Notes under the pieces: generated by a model
What the model was told of the DNA's origin: nothing
Databases searched by the model: none
The model's input: only the letters and a program-made list of their open reading frames with translations
NCBI GenBank assembly: GCA_003427395.1
Contig: BFEA01000280.1
Location: 938,088-965,074, forward strand
DNA from: Chara braunii
Lineage: Eukaryota; Streptophyta; Charophyceae; Charales; Characeae
Reading direction: 5' to 3'
Length of the DNA: 26,987 nucleotides
In this document: piece after piece, positions 1-8,407 of the stretch
Layout of the letters: every line of letters begins with the position of its first letter
How positions within the stretch are numbered: the stretch's first letter is position 1
Made by a program: the position numbers and the translations under genes

Positions 1-79
<79 letters not shown>

Positions 80-95
80 AGAGAGAGAGAGAGAG
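1..95. repeat. (GA)n microsatellite
   Basis: A GA dinucleotide run starts at the first base, so its true length is unknown. It is interrupted only by two GGGA units near base 75. The rest of the stretch to about 700 is pyrimidine-rich on the plus strand (380-480 is mostly T and C). I see no convincing exon there. Confidence 0.95.
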
Positions 96-759
96 TACGC
101 AGTGCCTGTAATCAATGACCCCCTCCCTGGAGCGCTTTGCTGCGAGACCTTGTACCGGTTCTCCATAGGGTTCTTGTGTTCATCATGCATCTAAACATTA
201 CGAACCAGAAAGTCGAACCTCAAACCACCGGTTCGCTGTGGACTCCGACCAATGCCGACTGCATCCCATTCCTCAAAACCTGCGGCTATGCCATTTGTGT
301 TTCTCATCACTTCGTCCTCGTTGTCATAGTTGTACCTCCCCCACTGCTTTGCCTTCGAACACTCACCTCGCTCCGTTGTTGTCGCAGTTTTTTTCTCAGT
401 GTCTTTTCTTTCTTCGCCTTTCCCTTCTTCCTAGCTCTGTGCGCTTTCTTCTTTTTCTTCTGCTGTTTAATTTCCCCTCCTTAGGGCATACTCACAGTCT
501 CACACTAGCACTTTTTTACTCATTTCTGGACGGATCTGCAGCCAGATGCATACAGGTCCTGCCGTAAATGCCGTCAGATACATTTAAGATAGTGCTAGTG
601 TGAGTGCGCCTTAGTTCCGCTTCTGAACGTTACTTCAAAGTTCAAGCTTTTGAATGTCTTATTGAATCATTGAAAACAAAGTTGTCGCGAGTGCGGTGGT
701 TTAAAGATGGAAGTGAATTTCTAACATGCATAGACCTAAGTTTGAAATCGGGGAAAAAA

Positions 760-1060
760 AGAAGTGCATGGTGGGTCGTAAACTTCGGGCATGGGTACGG
801 CCAGGCATGGGTGGATGAAAATTGGTCGTTGGTGCGGCTGGATGCGGGTGGAGAAAATTTAGGTCTGGGTGTGGCTGGGTAGGGGTAAGGATTCTACTGC
901 GGATGCTTGGTGTGGGTGGGCACGGGTACAAAAAAAAATTAATTAGCTCGGGTGGGGTGGGTCTTGGTAAAAAAAAATGAAATAACGTGGGTGGCACTGG
1001 GTGCGGGTACACATGATATATGAAGGCTTGGATTGGGTCGGATATGGGTGGGAGGAAAAA
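760..1060. repeat. Degenerate G-rich GGGT-type repeat
   Basis: The plus strand repeats loose GGGT/GGGTGGG words every 6-15 bases, separated by A-rich spacers (for example at 930-940 and 970-977). The minus strand is therefore Pro/His-rich when translated, but the bias comes from the repeat and I do not call a gene. Bases 1060-1730 hold A-runs, a short TGAGGTGnAAA-GAGAGAAGAA motif near 1390-1420 that recurs near 7340 and 25675, and nothing coding that I can support. Confidence 0.6.
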
Positions 1061-1730
1061 TTTGTTTGGCGACCTCTGCACCTGACCCGTTGACATACAG
1101 ACCTGAGTCCAAACTCTACACGAAACAGATGAGTAAAATACTTTAATTAGTTTTAGTAAAAAAAAAATAAAAAAAAATTGGGCAGGTTCACCAGCTGAGA
1201 TTGTTGGCTTGCCTGCCTTGGCAGGATTCGGAAAATCTTCCCATCCCTTGCTACATAGGGGTTAGAGAGAGCCTGGGGGGCAGTGGGTACTACTCCACGC
1301 ACAGAGTAGAGTGGATGGATACAGGTGGGTTCCCTGGCACGTCATGCTAGATAGGCGGGTAGATAGCACGGGGTATGTAGGCAGTTAGTGTGAGGTGGAA
1401 AAATATTGAGAGAAGAAAAATAGCGGAGTAAAAATACAGCTGTTACTCATATATGAGGAGACAAAAAAAAAAAAAAGAGAACGGGCAGGTGTTGTTATAA
1501 GCACCATAGTCTCCCATAGGTCCCTGCACCCTTCTCATTTCGTTGTTTGTGTCGGATGCGCGGTATAGGGTCCACCATTCCCCCTCACTGAAGAATTTAG
1601 ACTTGGCCCACAATGTGGCGTAAGCTGGCATTTGTCCCTGTCCCTTCCACCTTGGTATATAACTCAATTACCCCTTCCACTTTTGGTAAATGTGCAACTG
1701 ATTCAACTCGGGCCCATTTCCCTACATACC

Positions 1731-2350
1731 CACACCAAATAGCAATTCATATATATTATATAATATTCATTTATATTTCGCAGTTCGATAACAAATGCTT
1801 GGCACTAGAAAAGGACTGAAAGCAGAGGGTACCCACACCAAATAGCAATTTATAATATCATATATAATATTCATTTATATTTCGCAGTTCGATAACAAAT
1901 GCTTGGCACTAGAAAAGGACTGAAAGCAGAGGGTACCCACACCAAATAGCAATTTATAATATCATATATAATATTCATTTATATTTCGCAGTTCGATAAC
2001 AAATGCTTGGCACTTGAAAAGGGGATTGAAAGCAGAGGGTACCCACACCAAATAGCAATTCATAATATCATATATAATACTCATTTATATTTCCCAGTTC
2101 GATAACAAATGCTTGGCACTTGAAAAGGGGATTGAAAGCAGGCCTGAAAGGCCGTCCTGTCCAGATTTGACAGGTAATTGAATCTGTCTCTTATACACAT
2201 CTAGATGTGTATAAGAGACAGCCAAATAGCAATTCATAATATCATATATAATATTCATTTATATTTCGCAGTTCGATAACAAATGCTTGGCACTAGAAAA
2301 GGACTGAAAGCAGAGGGTACCCACACCAAATAGCAATTTATAATATCATA
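1731..2350. repeat. ~104-bp tandem repeat array
   Basis: An AT-rich unit beginning CACACCAAATAGCAATT and ending near GGACTGAAAGCAGAGGGTAC recurs at 1731, 1834, 1938 and 2044, a spacing of 103-106 bp. Partial copies follow at 2222-2353. The copies are nearly identical, differing mainly in CTAGAAAAGGAC versus CTTGAAAAGGGG. The array is interrupted by about 42 bp of unrelated sequence (2142-2183) and by two library adapters, so copy number and order are unreliable. It looks like a minisatellite; I see no gene in it. Confidence 0.9.
2184..2221. other. Nextera mate-pair junction adapter (artefact)
   Basis: A 38-bp perfect palindrome made of the 19-bp Tn5 mosaic end CTGTCTCTTATACACATCT followed by its reverse complement. 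This is the known circularisation junction of Nextera mate-pair libraries and is not genomic. The sequences on either side are likely to be genomic pieces that are not truly adjacent. Confidence 0.97.
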
Positions 2351-2353
2351 TTC

Positions 2354-2391
2354 CTGTCTCTTATACACATCTAGATGTGTATAAGAGACAG
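2354..2391. other. Second Nextera mate-pair junction adapter (artefact)
   Basis: A second identical 38-bp double mosaic end lies 170 bp after the first. In translation it yields the artefactual peptide SYTHLDVYKRQ on the minus strand. The 132 bp between the two adapters is another stretch of the ~104-bp array, so the assembler probably tiled untrimmed mate-pair reads here. Confidence 0.97.
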
Positions 2392-2888
2392 CAACAGACG
2401 GTCCAGAACACTGATCTCTCTCCCTCAGGGTAAATGTCACGGCGGGCGGACGACAAAAAGCATTTTGCACTTGGCATTCTGAAAGATCCACAGGGATGTT
2501 ACAAAATGATTTTTGTCGGACTCTGCCTCCTTTTCCAGTGTGGAGTGCACAGTCCGGTTCCGTTTTCGGAGGAAAAAAGAAAAGAAAAAAAAGATCCACA
2601 AAAGGGATGTTAGGAAATCTTTACATGTGTATACGCGTGCAGGGAGGGAGACCCTTGTATTCACAAAAGGGTAGGCACCGGTACGTAGTGTTGAAAATGC
2701 GCTTGTAAATGAAAAATGTGCTTCCAATTGGTTAAAAAACCTCCAATCCATTTATGATTTATATAACTTTGACATGTTTCTTTTGCCATTTTCTGAATTA
2801 TTTGATTGTTTTGTGGATTAGTATTTACTATTTAGTATTTACAAATAATATACGACCAACGACTAGGTTTAGAATTGGCACGACTTAC

Positions 2889-3113
2889 CTCGGCGTCTCG
2901 GCACCATCGGTTACAGTTTTTTGTGAGCTCCATCATGCTATCCCTTGCGCTTTCCTCCTGCCTTATTGCTCGGTCGATCGCATCCTTCCACTGCAAAGTC
3001 CACGAACATAACGAATGTACAAGAGCACCATCAGTCACCAGCCTGCCCTCACCTTGCTGGACTCGTCCACAAGCAATCTTCACTATCGAGTCGTACACTG
3101 TGCACCAAGGAAT
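2889..3113 (-). CDS. Orphan internal exon, unknown protein
   Basis: I do not recognise this protein. On the minus strand a pyrimidine tract ending TCTCTCTGAG precedes an open 225-bp stretch (75 codons, phase 0 at both ends) that runs into a perfect donor, GAG|GTAAGT, at 2888. The translation has ordinary amino-acid composition and looks genuinely coding: IPWCTVYDSIVKIACG near its start and NCNRWCRDAE at its end, with a charged helix-like middle (WKDAIDRAIRQEESARD). Partner exons are not visible. Downstream sequence quickly reaches the adapter-damaged region; upstream lie a palindromic element and an rRNA fragment. It lies beyond the stop codon of the large minus-strand gene at 4742, so it probably belongs to another gene or a broken copy. 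The acceptor is less certain than the donor. Confidence 0.5.
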
Positions 3114-3197
3114 CTCAGAGAGAAAAAGAAAATCTGGGTGCAATCCTCTTCCAGGACGTAAAGTCCTCTTCAGGAGGACATCTGCTTGATTGAACTA

Positions 3198-3302
3198 CCG
3201 TCCTCACCCAAATGGAATGCGCGGTCATCATCGCTGCATCTGGACTGGAAGATGCCCCAAATACAGGTGTAATGACAAGGCGTTCTATTCTGATGAAGAG
3301 GG
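3198..3302. mobile_element. ~105-bp palindromic MITE, copy 1
   Basis: An imperfect palindrome beginning CCGTCCTCACCC and ending GATGAAGAGGG, flanked on both sides by TA (3196-3197 and 3303-3304). It carries the family core GGTCATCATCGCTGCATCTGGACTG...GATGCCCCAAATACAG. Related copies lie at 18416, 24771, 25026, 25468 and 25855. TA flanks and lack of coding capacity fit a Tc1/mariner-type MITE, but no transposase is present to confirm this. Confidence 0.6.
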
Positions 3303-3630
3303 TAGGATGATAGACAGAAGACTTGCATGGCTACAAACTGCCTTAAACCATCTGGAGAAGCTTATCTGGGCCCAGTGCCCGCCTGGGCCCAGATATACAT
3401 CCGGAGGATCCAAATGAGTTTCTCGGAAAAGTTAGGGGACTCGGGAAAGGGCCCGCGTGGAGGCGGGCGGAATTTTTCTTTTGTTCATCAGGGCTGGGCC
3501 CCTGCCACTCCACGGCATGGGACCTTCGTTTTTCTTTCTATTGGCCCTTCGGACACACCTTGTCCCGAGCCTCCAAAATTTTAGACGAGGCTCAATTGGA
3601 ATCTCAACTTGGCTGGGGCCATGTACTGGT

Positions 3631-3690
<60 letters not shown>

Positions 3691-3711
3691 ACTGTCCCTA
3701 TCTACCATCCT

Positions 3712-3743
<32 letters not shown>

Positions 3744-3872
3744 GAATCGGCGGGGACAGAAGACTCTGTTGAGCTTGACTCTAGTTCGACTCTGTGAAAT
3801 GACTTCAGAGGCGGCGGGTAAAGAAGACCTTGTTGAGCTTTATGGCGCAAGTGAAATACCAGTACTTTTAAC
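3631..3872 (+). pseudogene. Nuclear 28S (LSU) rRNA fragment beginning at the R2/I-PpoI site
   Basis: The plus strand from GGTAGCCAAATGCCTCGTCA through AGTGACGCGCATGAATGG, AACCACAGCCAAGGGAACGG, TTGAGCTTGACTCTAG, TGTGAAATGACTT and GTGAAATACC...ACTTTTAAC is clearly eukaryotic large-subunit rRNA from domain IV/V. It starts abruptly where the normal gene would read CTCTCTTAAGGTAGCC; the expected upstream rRNA is absent. It ends after ACTTTTAAC and runs into an A-rich stretch. Several substitutions and an internal partial duplication (AGAAGACTCTGTTGAGCTTG near 3759, AGAAGACCTTGTTGAGCTT near 3820) show it is a degenerate fragment and not a functional rRNA gene. Confidence 0.9.
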
Positions 3873-3959
3873 ATAATAATTAAAGAAAAAAAAGAAAAGG
3901 ATGGCAGTGATAAACTCACAAAGAGCAAATTTCTGCAAAATCAGGGGAAAAAACTTCAA

Positions 3960-4132
3960 CAAAGGGCCTCGCCACGCCACTGTCGAAACGAAAAAAGCAC
4001 GAGTGCATCTTGCCCAGAAAGTGGCCAGGTGCATCTGTTGCTATTCATAGGAACGGATGCATCTTGCCACTTTCTGTGGGAACATGCATTTGAACGTTTT
4101 TTGTTTCGACAGTGGTGTGGCGAGGCCCAAAG
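3960..4132. mobile_element. 163-bp inverted-repeat element with CAAAG target duplication
   Basis: The element at 3965-4127 has about 34-bp terminal inverted repeats: GGCCTCGCCACGCCACTGTCG at the left and its near-perfect complement ending TGGCGAGGCC at the right. CAAAG occurs immediately outside both ends (3960-3964, 4128-4132). The interior repeats GTGCATCTTGCC and is also partly palindromic (AGAAAGTGGC / GCCACTTTCT). It is non-autonomous. A 5-bp duplication does not identify the superfamily by itself. Confidence 0.65.
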
Positions 4133-4253
4133 ACGAAGAACTTCGTAAATAATTCTAAGAACCAATCGAAGCAAGGATCCCACAAATTTCAGCTAACTTG
4201 AGTGAGGGCAACCGACGACCGTGCAAGTCACCGAAGCGACGAGACCAAACAAA

Positions 4254-4327
4254 ATCAATGTGGCCGAATGGTACACATGTAACTGTCGATAAACTTAGTT
4301 ACATGTGTACCATTCGGCCACATTGAT
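4254..4327. repeat. Perfect 30-bp inverted repeat (hairpin)
   Basis: Left arm 4254-4283 (ATCAATGTGGCCGAATGGTA...) and right arm 4298-4327 are exact complements separated by 14 bases. A diverged copy of the left arm plus loop lies at 7803-7840. It abuts the next inverted-repeat element with only 3 bases between them. It could be a young foldback MITE or an RNA hairpin source. Confidence 0.85.
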
Positions 4328-4330
4328 TAG

Positions 4331-4488
4331 TTAAACCACCAGTACTTGGCCCAGCTATCGGCCGCAGAAAAAAATAGAGTAGAAACGTTTCCAGTCGGAT
4401 GAATTTGGGCGCCCCTGTAGTAGCCCGTACGTTTCCTAAAATCGTGGAGCGTTAACGGGCACGACTCTAGGAAGTGCTGGTGGTTTAA
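4331..4488. mobile_element. 158-bp MITE with TTAAACCACCAG ends
   Basis: Terminal inverted repeats TTAAACCACCAGTACTT / AAGTGCTGGTGGTTTAA (one mismatch) bound a non-coding interior. A second copy at 19926-20082 shares the interior (AGCTATC, CCGCAGAAAAAAA, TAGAGTAGAAACGTTTC, GTTAACGGGC) but has lost its left terminus, which confirms a dispersed family. No clear target duplication is visible. Confidence 0.7.
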
Positions 4489-4741
4489 CCCTTTCAGGTA
4501 AATTCACCCCTCCTGTTTGCAAAGAACCTCGTTGACTTATATTACATGCGATGTCACTTTCGGCAAGTTTTTCCATGAATGCCACATGGACATGATTTTT
4601 TTTTTTTTTTTTTTCAAAGGGCGATGGCCTTGAGGTATTATCATCCGACAAACCAGCCCAGGTAAATTCAATATTTTTCAACTCAAGGCTCAAGCTCTAA
4701 AATCTTTAAATCTCCCAATACCACAGCAGAAACAGCACAAG
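4489..4741. other. Region 3' of the large gene
   Basis: This stretch should hold the 3' untranslated region of the minus-strand gene ending at 4742. It contains a 20-base T-run near 4598-4617 on the plus strand, which is an A-run in the transcript. I find no canonical AATAAA close to the stop and cannot place the cleavage site. Confidence 0.4.
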
Positions 4742-5565
4742 TCAGCCTGGGAAAGAAGATGACATTACCGTTTCCTCCTCCTGTTGTTGAATGACAGCAT
4801 CATCGACCACGTCCACGCTTATCCTTGGCGTTAACCGTGTCTCGACAAGCTCCCGCAGTTGACGCAACTCAGTCAACAAGCTTTCCATAACATCGGACGC
4901 AACTTGCACCTGCTGCCTTGAAAACGCAACCATGTTCTCGATCTTCGGCTGGACATTTGCGCACCCGGGACATTTTCCAGCGACCGCAGATGTGCCTGGT
5001 CTCTTCAAGATGCCTTTCGTCGCCGAAGGCGGTCTGTACGGAATCATCATCCTCCCCTCGAAATTCGATCTTTCTGGTTCCAACATACTAGCACTTGCAG
5101 AAGGGAGGGCTCTCTCCGACCCCGACAATCGGGGTCTTGCAGCCGAATGAAATTGTGGAGAGGGCGAGAGCGCAAGCGACAGAGTCTGGGTGGGAGCGGG
5201 GGATGGTGGATGAGGTGGGCTTGGCAGGTTGCCTGAACAGTTCAGAGGGGATGATGGGGGAGAACCTGCTACGACCGAAGGTCCCAGCGCCGGGCAGACA
5301 GATGCCAGTGGAGTCGACGGACTCTGCTGCTTGCGTGTGATCGGGTACCCTGGACCTGATCGGACACACTGAACTGCCTTCGGCTGCAACTGCGAATTGC
5401 AGACCTCATTCTGTGATGCATTGCGCTCTTCTTCCGCACGAGCAAGAGAAGAGGCCAAAAGCTGCATTCCACGTGACTGACTACGCATTCCCTCCATTAG
5501 TGGGAATGACAGTAGTCTGCTACTGTTCCTCGCCATTGGTTGATCCGGGAGAAGGGTTCGACGCC
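4742..5565 (-). CDS. Terminal exon, Pro-rich then coiled-coil C-terminus
   Basis: On the minus strand a good acceptor (CTGTCTTTGCAG|GG at 5566) opens 273 codons ending in TGA at 4742-4744. I do not recognise the family. The first half is Ser/Pro-rich low complexity (a proline-rich block around 5160-5260). The second half has a KGILKRPG basic patch, a CPGC pair (near 4965) and an amphipathic helix around VMESLLTELRQLRELVETRL that looks like a short coiled coil, followed by an acidic tail with QQQEEE. The acceptor is phase 1. It is the next good minus-strand coding block after the 7.6-kb exon, and with the 25-nt microexon the frames join exactly. The alternative is a separate small gene, possibly starting at the internal Met of MARNSS. 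Confidence 0.7.
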
Positions 5566-5962
5566 CTGCAAAGACAGAGAAGAAAGGGGGGGAAAAAGAT
5601 CTTAACAGTGTTAACACTCGATAACCATTCCATCAAAATCGGACCTTCTCATGAATCACAAGAACAACACTTTGTTCTTCGAATAGTCACTCATTCCCTG
5701 TCCTCCGGTCCCCAACGACCTCCTCCCCCTCCCCCTCCCCCTCCAAAATGAACTTACATGTTCGGGGGAAGGGTTCGACGCCCTGCAAAGACAGAAAAGA
5801 AAGTGAGAAAAAGGTCTTAACTCTGGGGATAACCATTCCATTAAAATCCAATCTTCACATGAATCACAATAGATATGCTTTGCTCTCCGTAGAGTGATTT
5901 TCCCTTTCCTCCTGACCCCAACCCTCTCCTTTCCCTCTACCCCTACACAATAAGCTTACATG
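5546..5962. repeat. Tandem duplication of intron and exon boundary (~205-bp units)
   Basis: Unit A (about 5546-5760) and unit B (about 5762-5962) align along their length. Both have GAAGGGTTCGACGCCCTGCA, then AAGACAGA(G/A)AAGAAAG, ATAACCATTCCAT, CATGAATCACAA, a C-rich tract and CTTACATG. The units have diverged substantially, so the duplication is not recent. Each carries a splice acceptor and, at its far end, a GTAAG donor in minus-strand sense. Confidence 0.85.
5758..5782 (-). CDS. Candidate 25-nt microexon
   Basis: Within the tandem duplication the minus strand reads TTTGCAG|GGCGTCGAACCCTTC...ACAT|GTAAGT, a strong acceptor and donor bounding 25 nucleotides. Entered in phase 0 from the big exon (...KRRK) it encodes GVEPFPRT plus one base, which completes a Trp codon with the phase-1 terminal exon. 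The 5' 15 bases are identical to the start of the terminal exon because both come from the duplication. Inclusion is inferred from splice signals and phase only. Confidence 0.45.
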
Positions 5963-6004
5963 TCTTTCACCTAAGTGGTACACACCTGTTACGGGGCTGT
6001 TATT

Positions 6005-6215
6005 ATATATCGTCACAAACAGAACTGCCCGGTAAACCGTAGGCAGAGAGAGAGAAGAGGACAACAAACGAGGGGCTGTGACAAACTGTTTCGTCGGAGT
6101 TTCACCTATATATACATATATATATATATCATCAAACAGAACTGCCCGGTAAACCGTAGGCAGAGAGGGAGAAGAGGACAACAAACGAGGGCCTGTATAT
6201 ATATATATATATACA
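6005..6215. repeat. Satellite-like repeat, two units
   Basis: CAGAACTGCCCGGTAAACCG followed by TAGGCAGAGAG...GAAGAGGACAACAAACGAGG occurs twice, at about 6018 and 6135, separated by an AT dinucleotide tract. The same unit, in longer form, makes the array at 23083-23475. No coding potential is apparent. Confidence 0.85.
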
Positions 6216-6554
6216 CACACACATCCCGTTGATCCCAACCAGGGTTGACACCTGAAACCCTGTTGAATTAACTTTTGATTAAAATCTCAATGTGAAATAA
6301 TGTCCCCATCTTCAGAGAGAAAATGAGACAAACAGTAATTCACTGAGAAAGCAACTCTCAAAACGACACAAGAAAAGCGGAATCCAAAAGTTGAAAATAT
6401 TATCTTCCTGACCCACATGATCTCGGCAAACAAATATCTTGCCCTCGCAACAATGAAGAGTGCAATGAAATGGGATATGCCTACCATATCCAAGGAAGGC
6501 AGCAGGCACGTTCGTACAGTAGCTAATCCTTTTAAAAAGAGGAAAAGAATACCA

Positions 6555-6616
6555 CCTTCTCTGTATCGTTCCAATTTTTAGGGCGTTAAAGAATGACACG
6601 CATAAATCGAGAACCA
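6555..6616. pseudogene. Rearranged U6 snRNA fragment, halves in opposite orientation
   Basis: Bases 6555-6580 are antisense to the U6 5' half (minus strand AAATTGGAACGATACAGAGAAGG). Bases 6588-6616 are sense to the 3' half (plus strand AATGACACGCATAAATCGAGAA). The middle of U6 is missing and the two parts are inverted relative to one another, so this cannot be a working snRNA. Confidence 0.8.
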
Positions 6617-6834
6617 ACGGGCCTGGCTAGGCCGGTGTCCTGCCTGAGCAAACTTTGACACTTGGAAATCCAATGAGAGGCTATCTGACAGGTTAGCTAA
6701 AATCAAAACCAAAGGATCTATACAACACATATGCGTATATATTGTGCATTCGGAGCCAGATACAAGAACACAAAGTAGTTGTAGTTCCTGAAGAGCCCTT
6801 CCAAAGCAAGAACAGAGTGTTAAAGGATGTATAC

Positions 6835-6945
6835 CTAGGCTACCAGAGTGCCCCAGGACCACTTGCCCGGCCAGGCCAAAAAAAAAAAAAACGTTTTTCA
6901 ATCTAATTTTCTATTTATGATTTGGTAAAGAAAATCGACATGTCT
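6835..6945. mobile_element. Fragment of CTAGGCTACCAG-ended element
   Basis: Starts with CTAGGCTACCAGAGTGCCCC, matches the reverse complement of the right end of the complete copy at 25112-25387, continues through GGCCAGGCC and an A-run, and reaches ATTTGGTAAAGAAAATCGACATG, the family's internal motif. The other end is missing, so the copy is truncated. Confidence 0.75.
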
Positions 6946-7955
6946 GTGGAGATGGTGGAGGCATTCGGGAGGCCTCCATTGCGATCGGCATCCATACAGC
7001 TGAGAGAGGTGTTTCATCACTCTCTTTTCCCACCATCCCTTCTCCACACTCTTATGCCGATAGACTGGCAATAGAAACAACAAAACTTTCACTTGGACGA
7101 TACCCTCGCCGAGAGAGCTTTCTTTTTTCTTTTTTTCTTTTTTTTTGAACATGGCTTATGTCTTATAGATGCAACGGCGACTAAAATAAGATGGAAATAG
7201 CAGATCATCCAGCCTTTGCCAGGGGTTAGGTCCGATCCTGGTGAAGTGGGATGTTCGTGCACTTAGGCACGGATGGAGGTCAGTGTCAGAAAGATACACA
7301 AACCGTGGAATACCCAGCTTTGGATACGTAGGTAGTGCGAGGTAAAAGTCGAGAGAAGAATGTATAATTAAAAAAAAAAAAAAAAAAAAAGTGTAAGATG
7401 GTTGAGGACAAGGATTTCCTTACTTGGAGGTTCGACACTTGGCTTCATCTTTGCCAGTCCACGATCAGCAAAATCGAAACCACTTGTTGCACGGAGGAGC
7501 TTCTCTTGGGACCTTGGTGATATTGTCTGATTATCAAATAAACATGGAAACAGAAAGCCAAGGATAGAACGTGGTGTCTATTTCTGTTATAGGCTCAGAC
7601 AACCTAGCTAACGGAGAGACAAAAGCAGGACTCTCCTACTAAAAACCAGACGATCGACTTTCTGCCCCGATTTCTTTCAAACAGTGAAAACAAGCATGCA
7701 TGTCGTGACCATAACATGCCTATAAGAAATCATGCACCCATCAAATAACCTGCACGGCACGCAGGAAAAACAAAAACCTGCATGGCACAGGGCTACCCCA
7801 TGTGGCTGAACGGTACACACATGTAAGTGTTTATAAACAAATCATGAGTTTGGGCCCAGATTTATAAACAGATAATCTGATAAAGTCACCTGCCGCATAC
7901 AACTTTACTCAATAAGCAAATCACCCTGGGGCACGAAAACCTTCATGAATGGGAG
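6946..7955. other. Intronic or intergenic stretch without a supportable gene
   Basis: Contains T-rich and A-rich runs (near 7120-7146 and 7370-7390), and a TAGTGCGAGGTAAAAGTCGAGAGAAGAA motif near 7333 that recurs near 1390 and 25675. The segment 7803-7840 (ATGTGGCTGAACGGTACACA) is a diverged half copy of the 4254-4327 hairpin. If the gene model is right, all of this lies in a 3.2-kb intron. Confidence 0.5.
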
Positions 7956-8072
7956 CCATTTGACAGTGGTGGCATGCACGCCCAGCATTCAGCTGCCATC
8001 AAGTCCTTCCCCCCCCCCTCCCCCCCCCCCCCTTCCCCCCATTTGACAGCGGTGGCATGCACGCCCAGCATT
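7956..8072. repeat. 34-bp direct repeat flanking a C-tract
   Basis: CCATTTGACAGTGGTGGCATGC...CAGCATT at 7956-7989 recurs at 8039-8072 with one mismatch. Between them lies a C-rich tract (about 8008-8040). Homopolymer length here may be inaccurate. Confidence 0.8.
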
Positions 8073-8407
8073 TCAGCAGTTCATGGGTGTACCAACTGAG
8101 CTAGGCAAGTTGGTACCGTTCCTCCCGTGTCCCGTTAACCAAAAAAATTCCCATTTTTTTGAAACAGCTCCCAGACTCTGTGCATATATTCGGTGCTTGG
8201 AACTGAATGAAAGAGCAGCCGCATTTTGAAGGTGTCAACATCAGAATTACGGGCAATCAAAATGGCACTCGAGCATTCCAAAATATGACGAGGAATCAAC
8301 AAAGAGGATTGAATGTTCGAACAAGGGAGGGAGGGTTATTGCTGCACTTCCTCAACAATGTCACAGTCACTTAAGGGAAGGTTAAAGATTTTCTTTTCTT
8401 TTTTTTT

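Noticed and set aside
701-1096. Pro/His-rich minus-strand open frame
   Set aside because: It follows from the GGGT-rich repeat on the plus strand; no coding signature beyond the repeat.
2255-2599. Open frame containing SYTHLDVYKRQ
   Set aside because: The peptide is the translation of the Nextera double mosaic end, not a gene.
3327-3630. R2 retrotransposon protein upstream of the 28S fragment
   Set aside because: The plus-strand frames there show no reverse transcriptase, zinc knuckle or endonuclease motif; only the junction position suggests R2.
8062-8125. tRNA gene on the minus strand (TAGCTCAGTTGGTA box A near 8090-8104)
   Set aside because: Only a D-arm/box A resemblance; no T-arm GGTTCGAATCC or cloverleaf could be found. 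A tRNA-derived SINE head remains possible.
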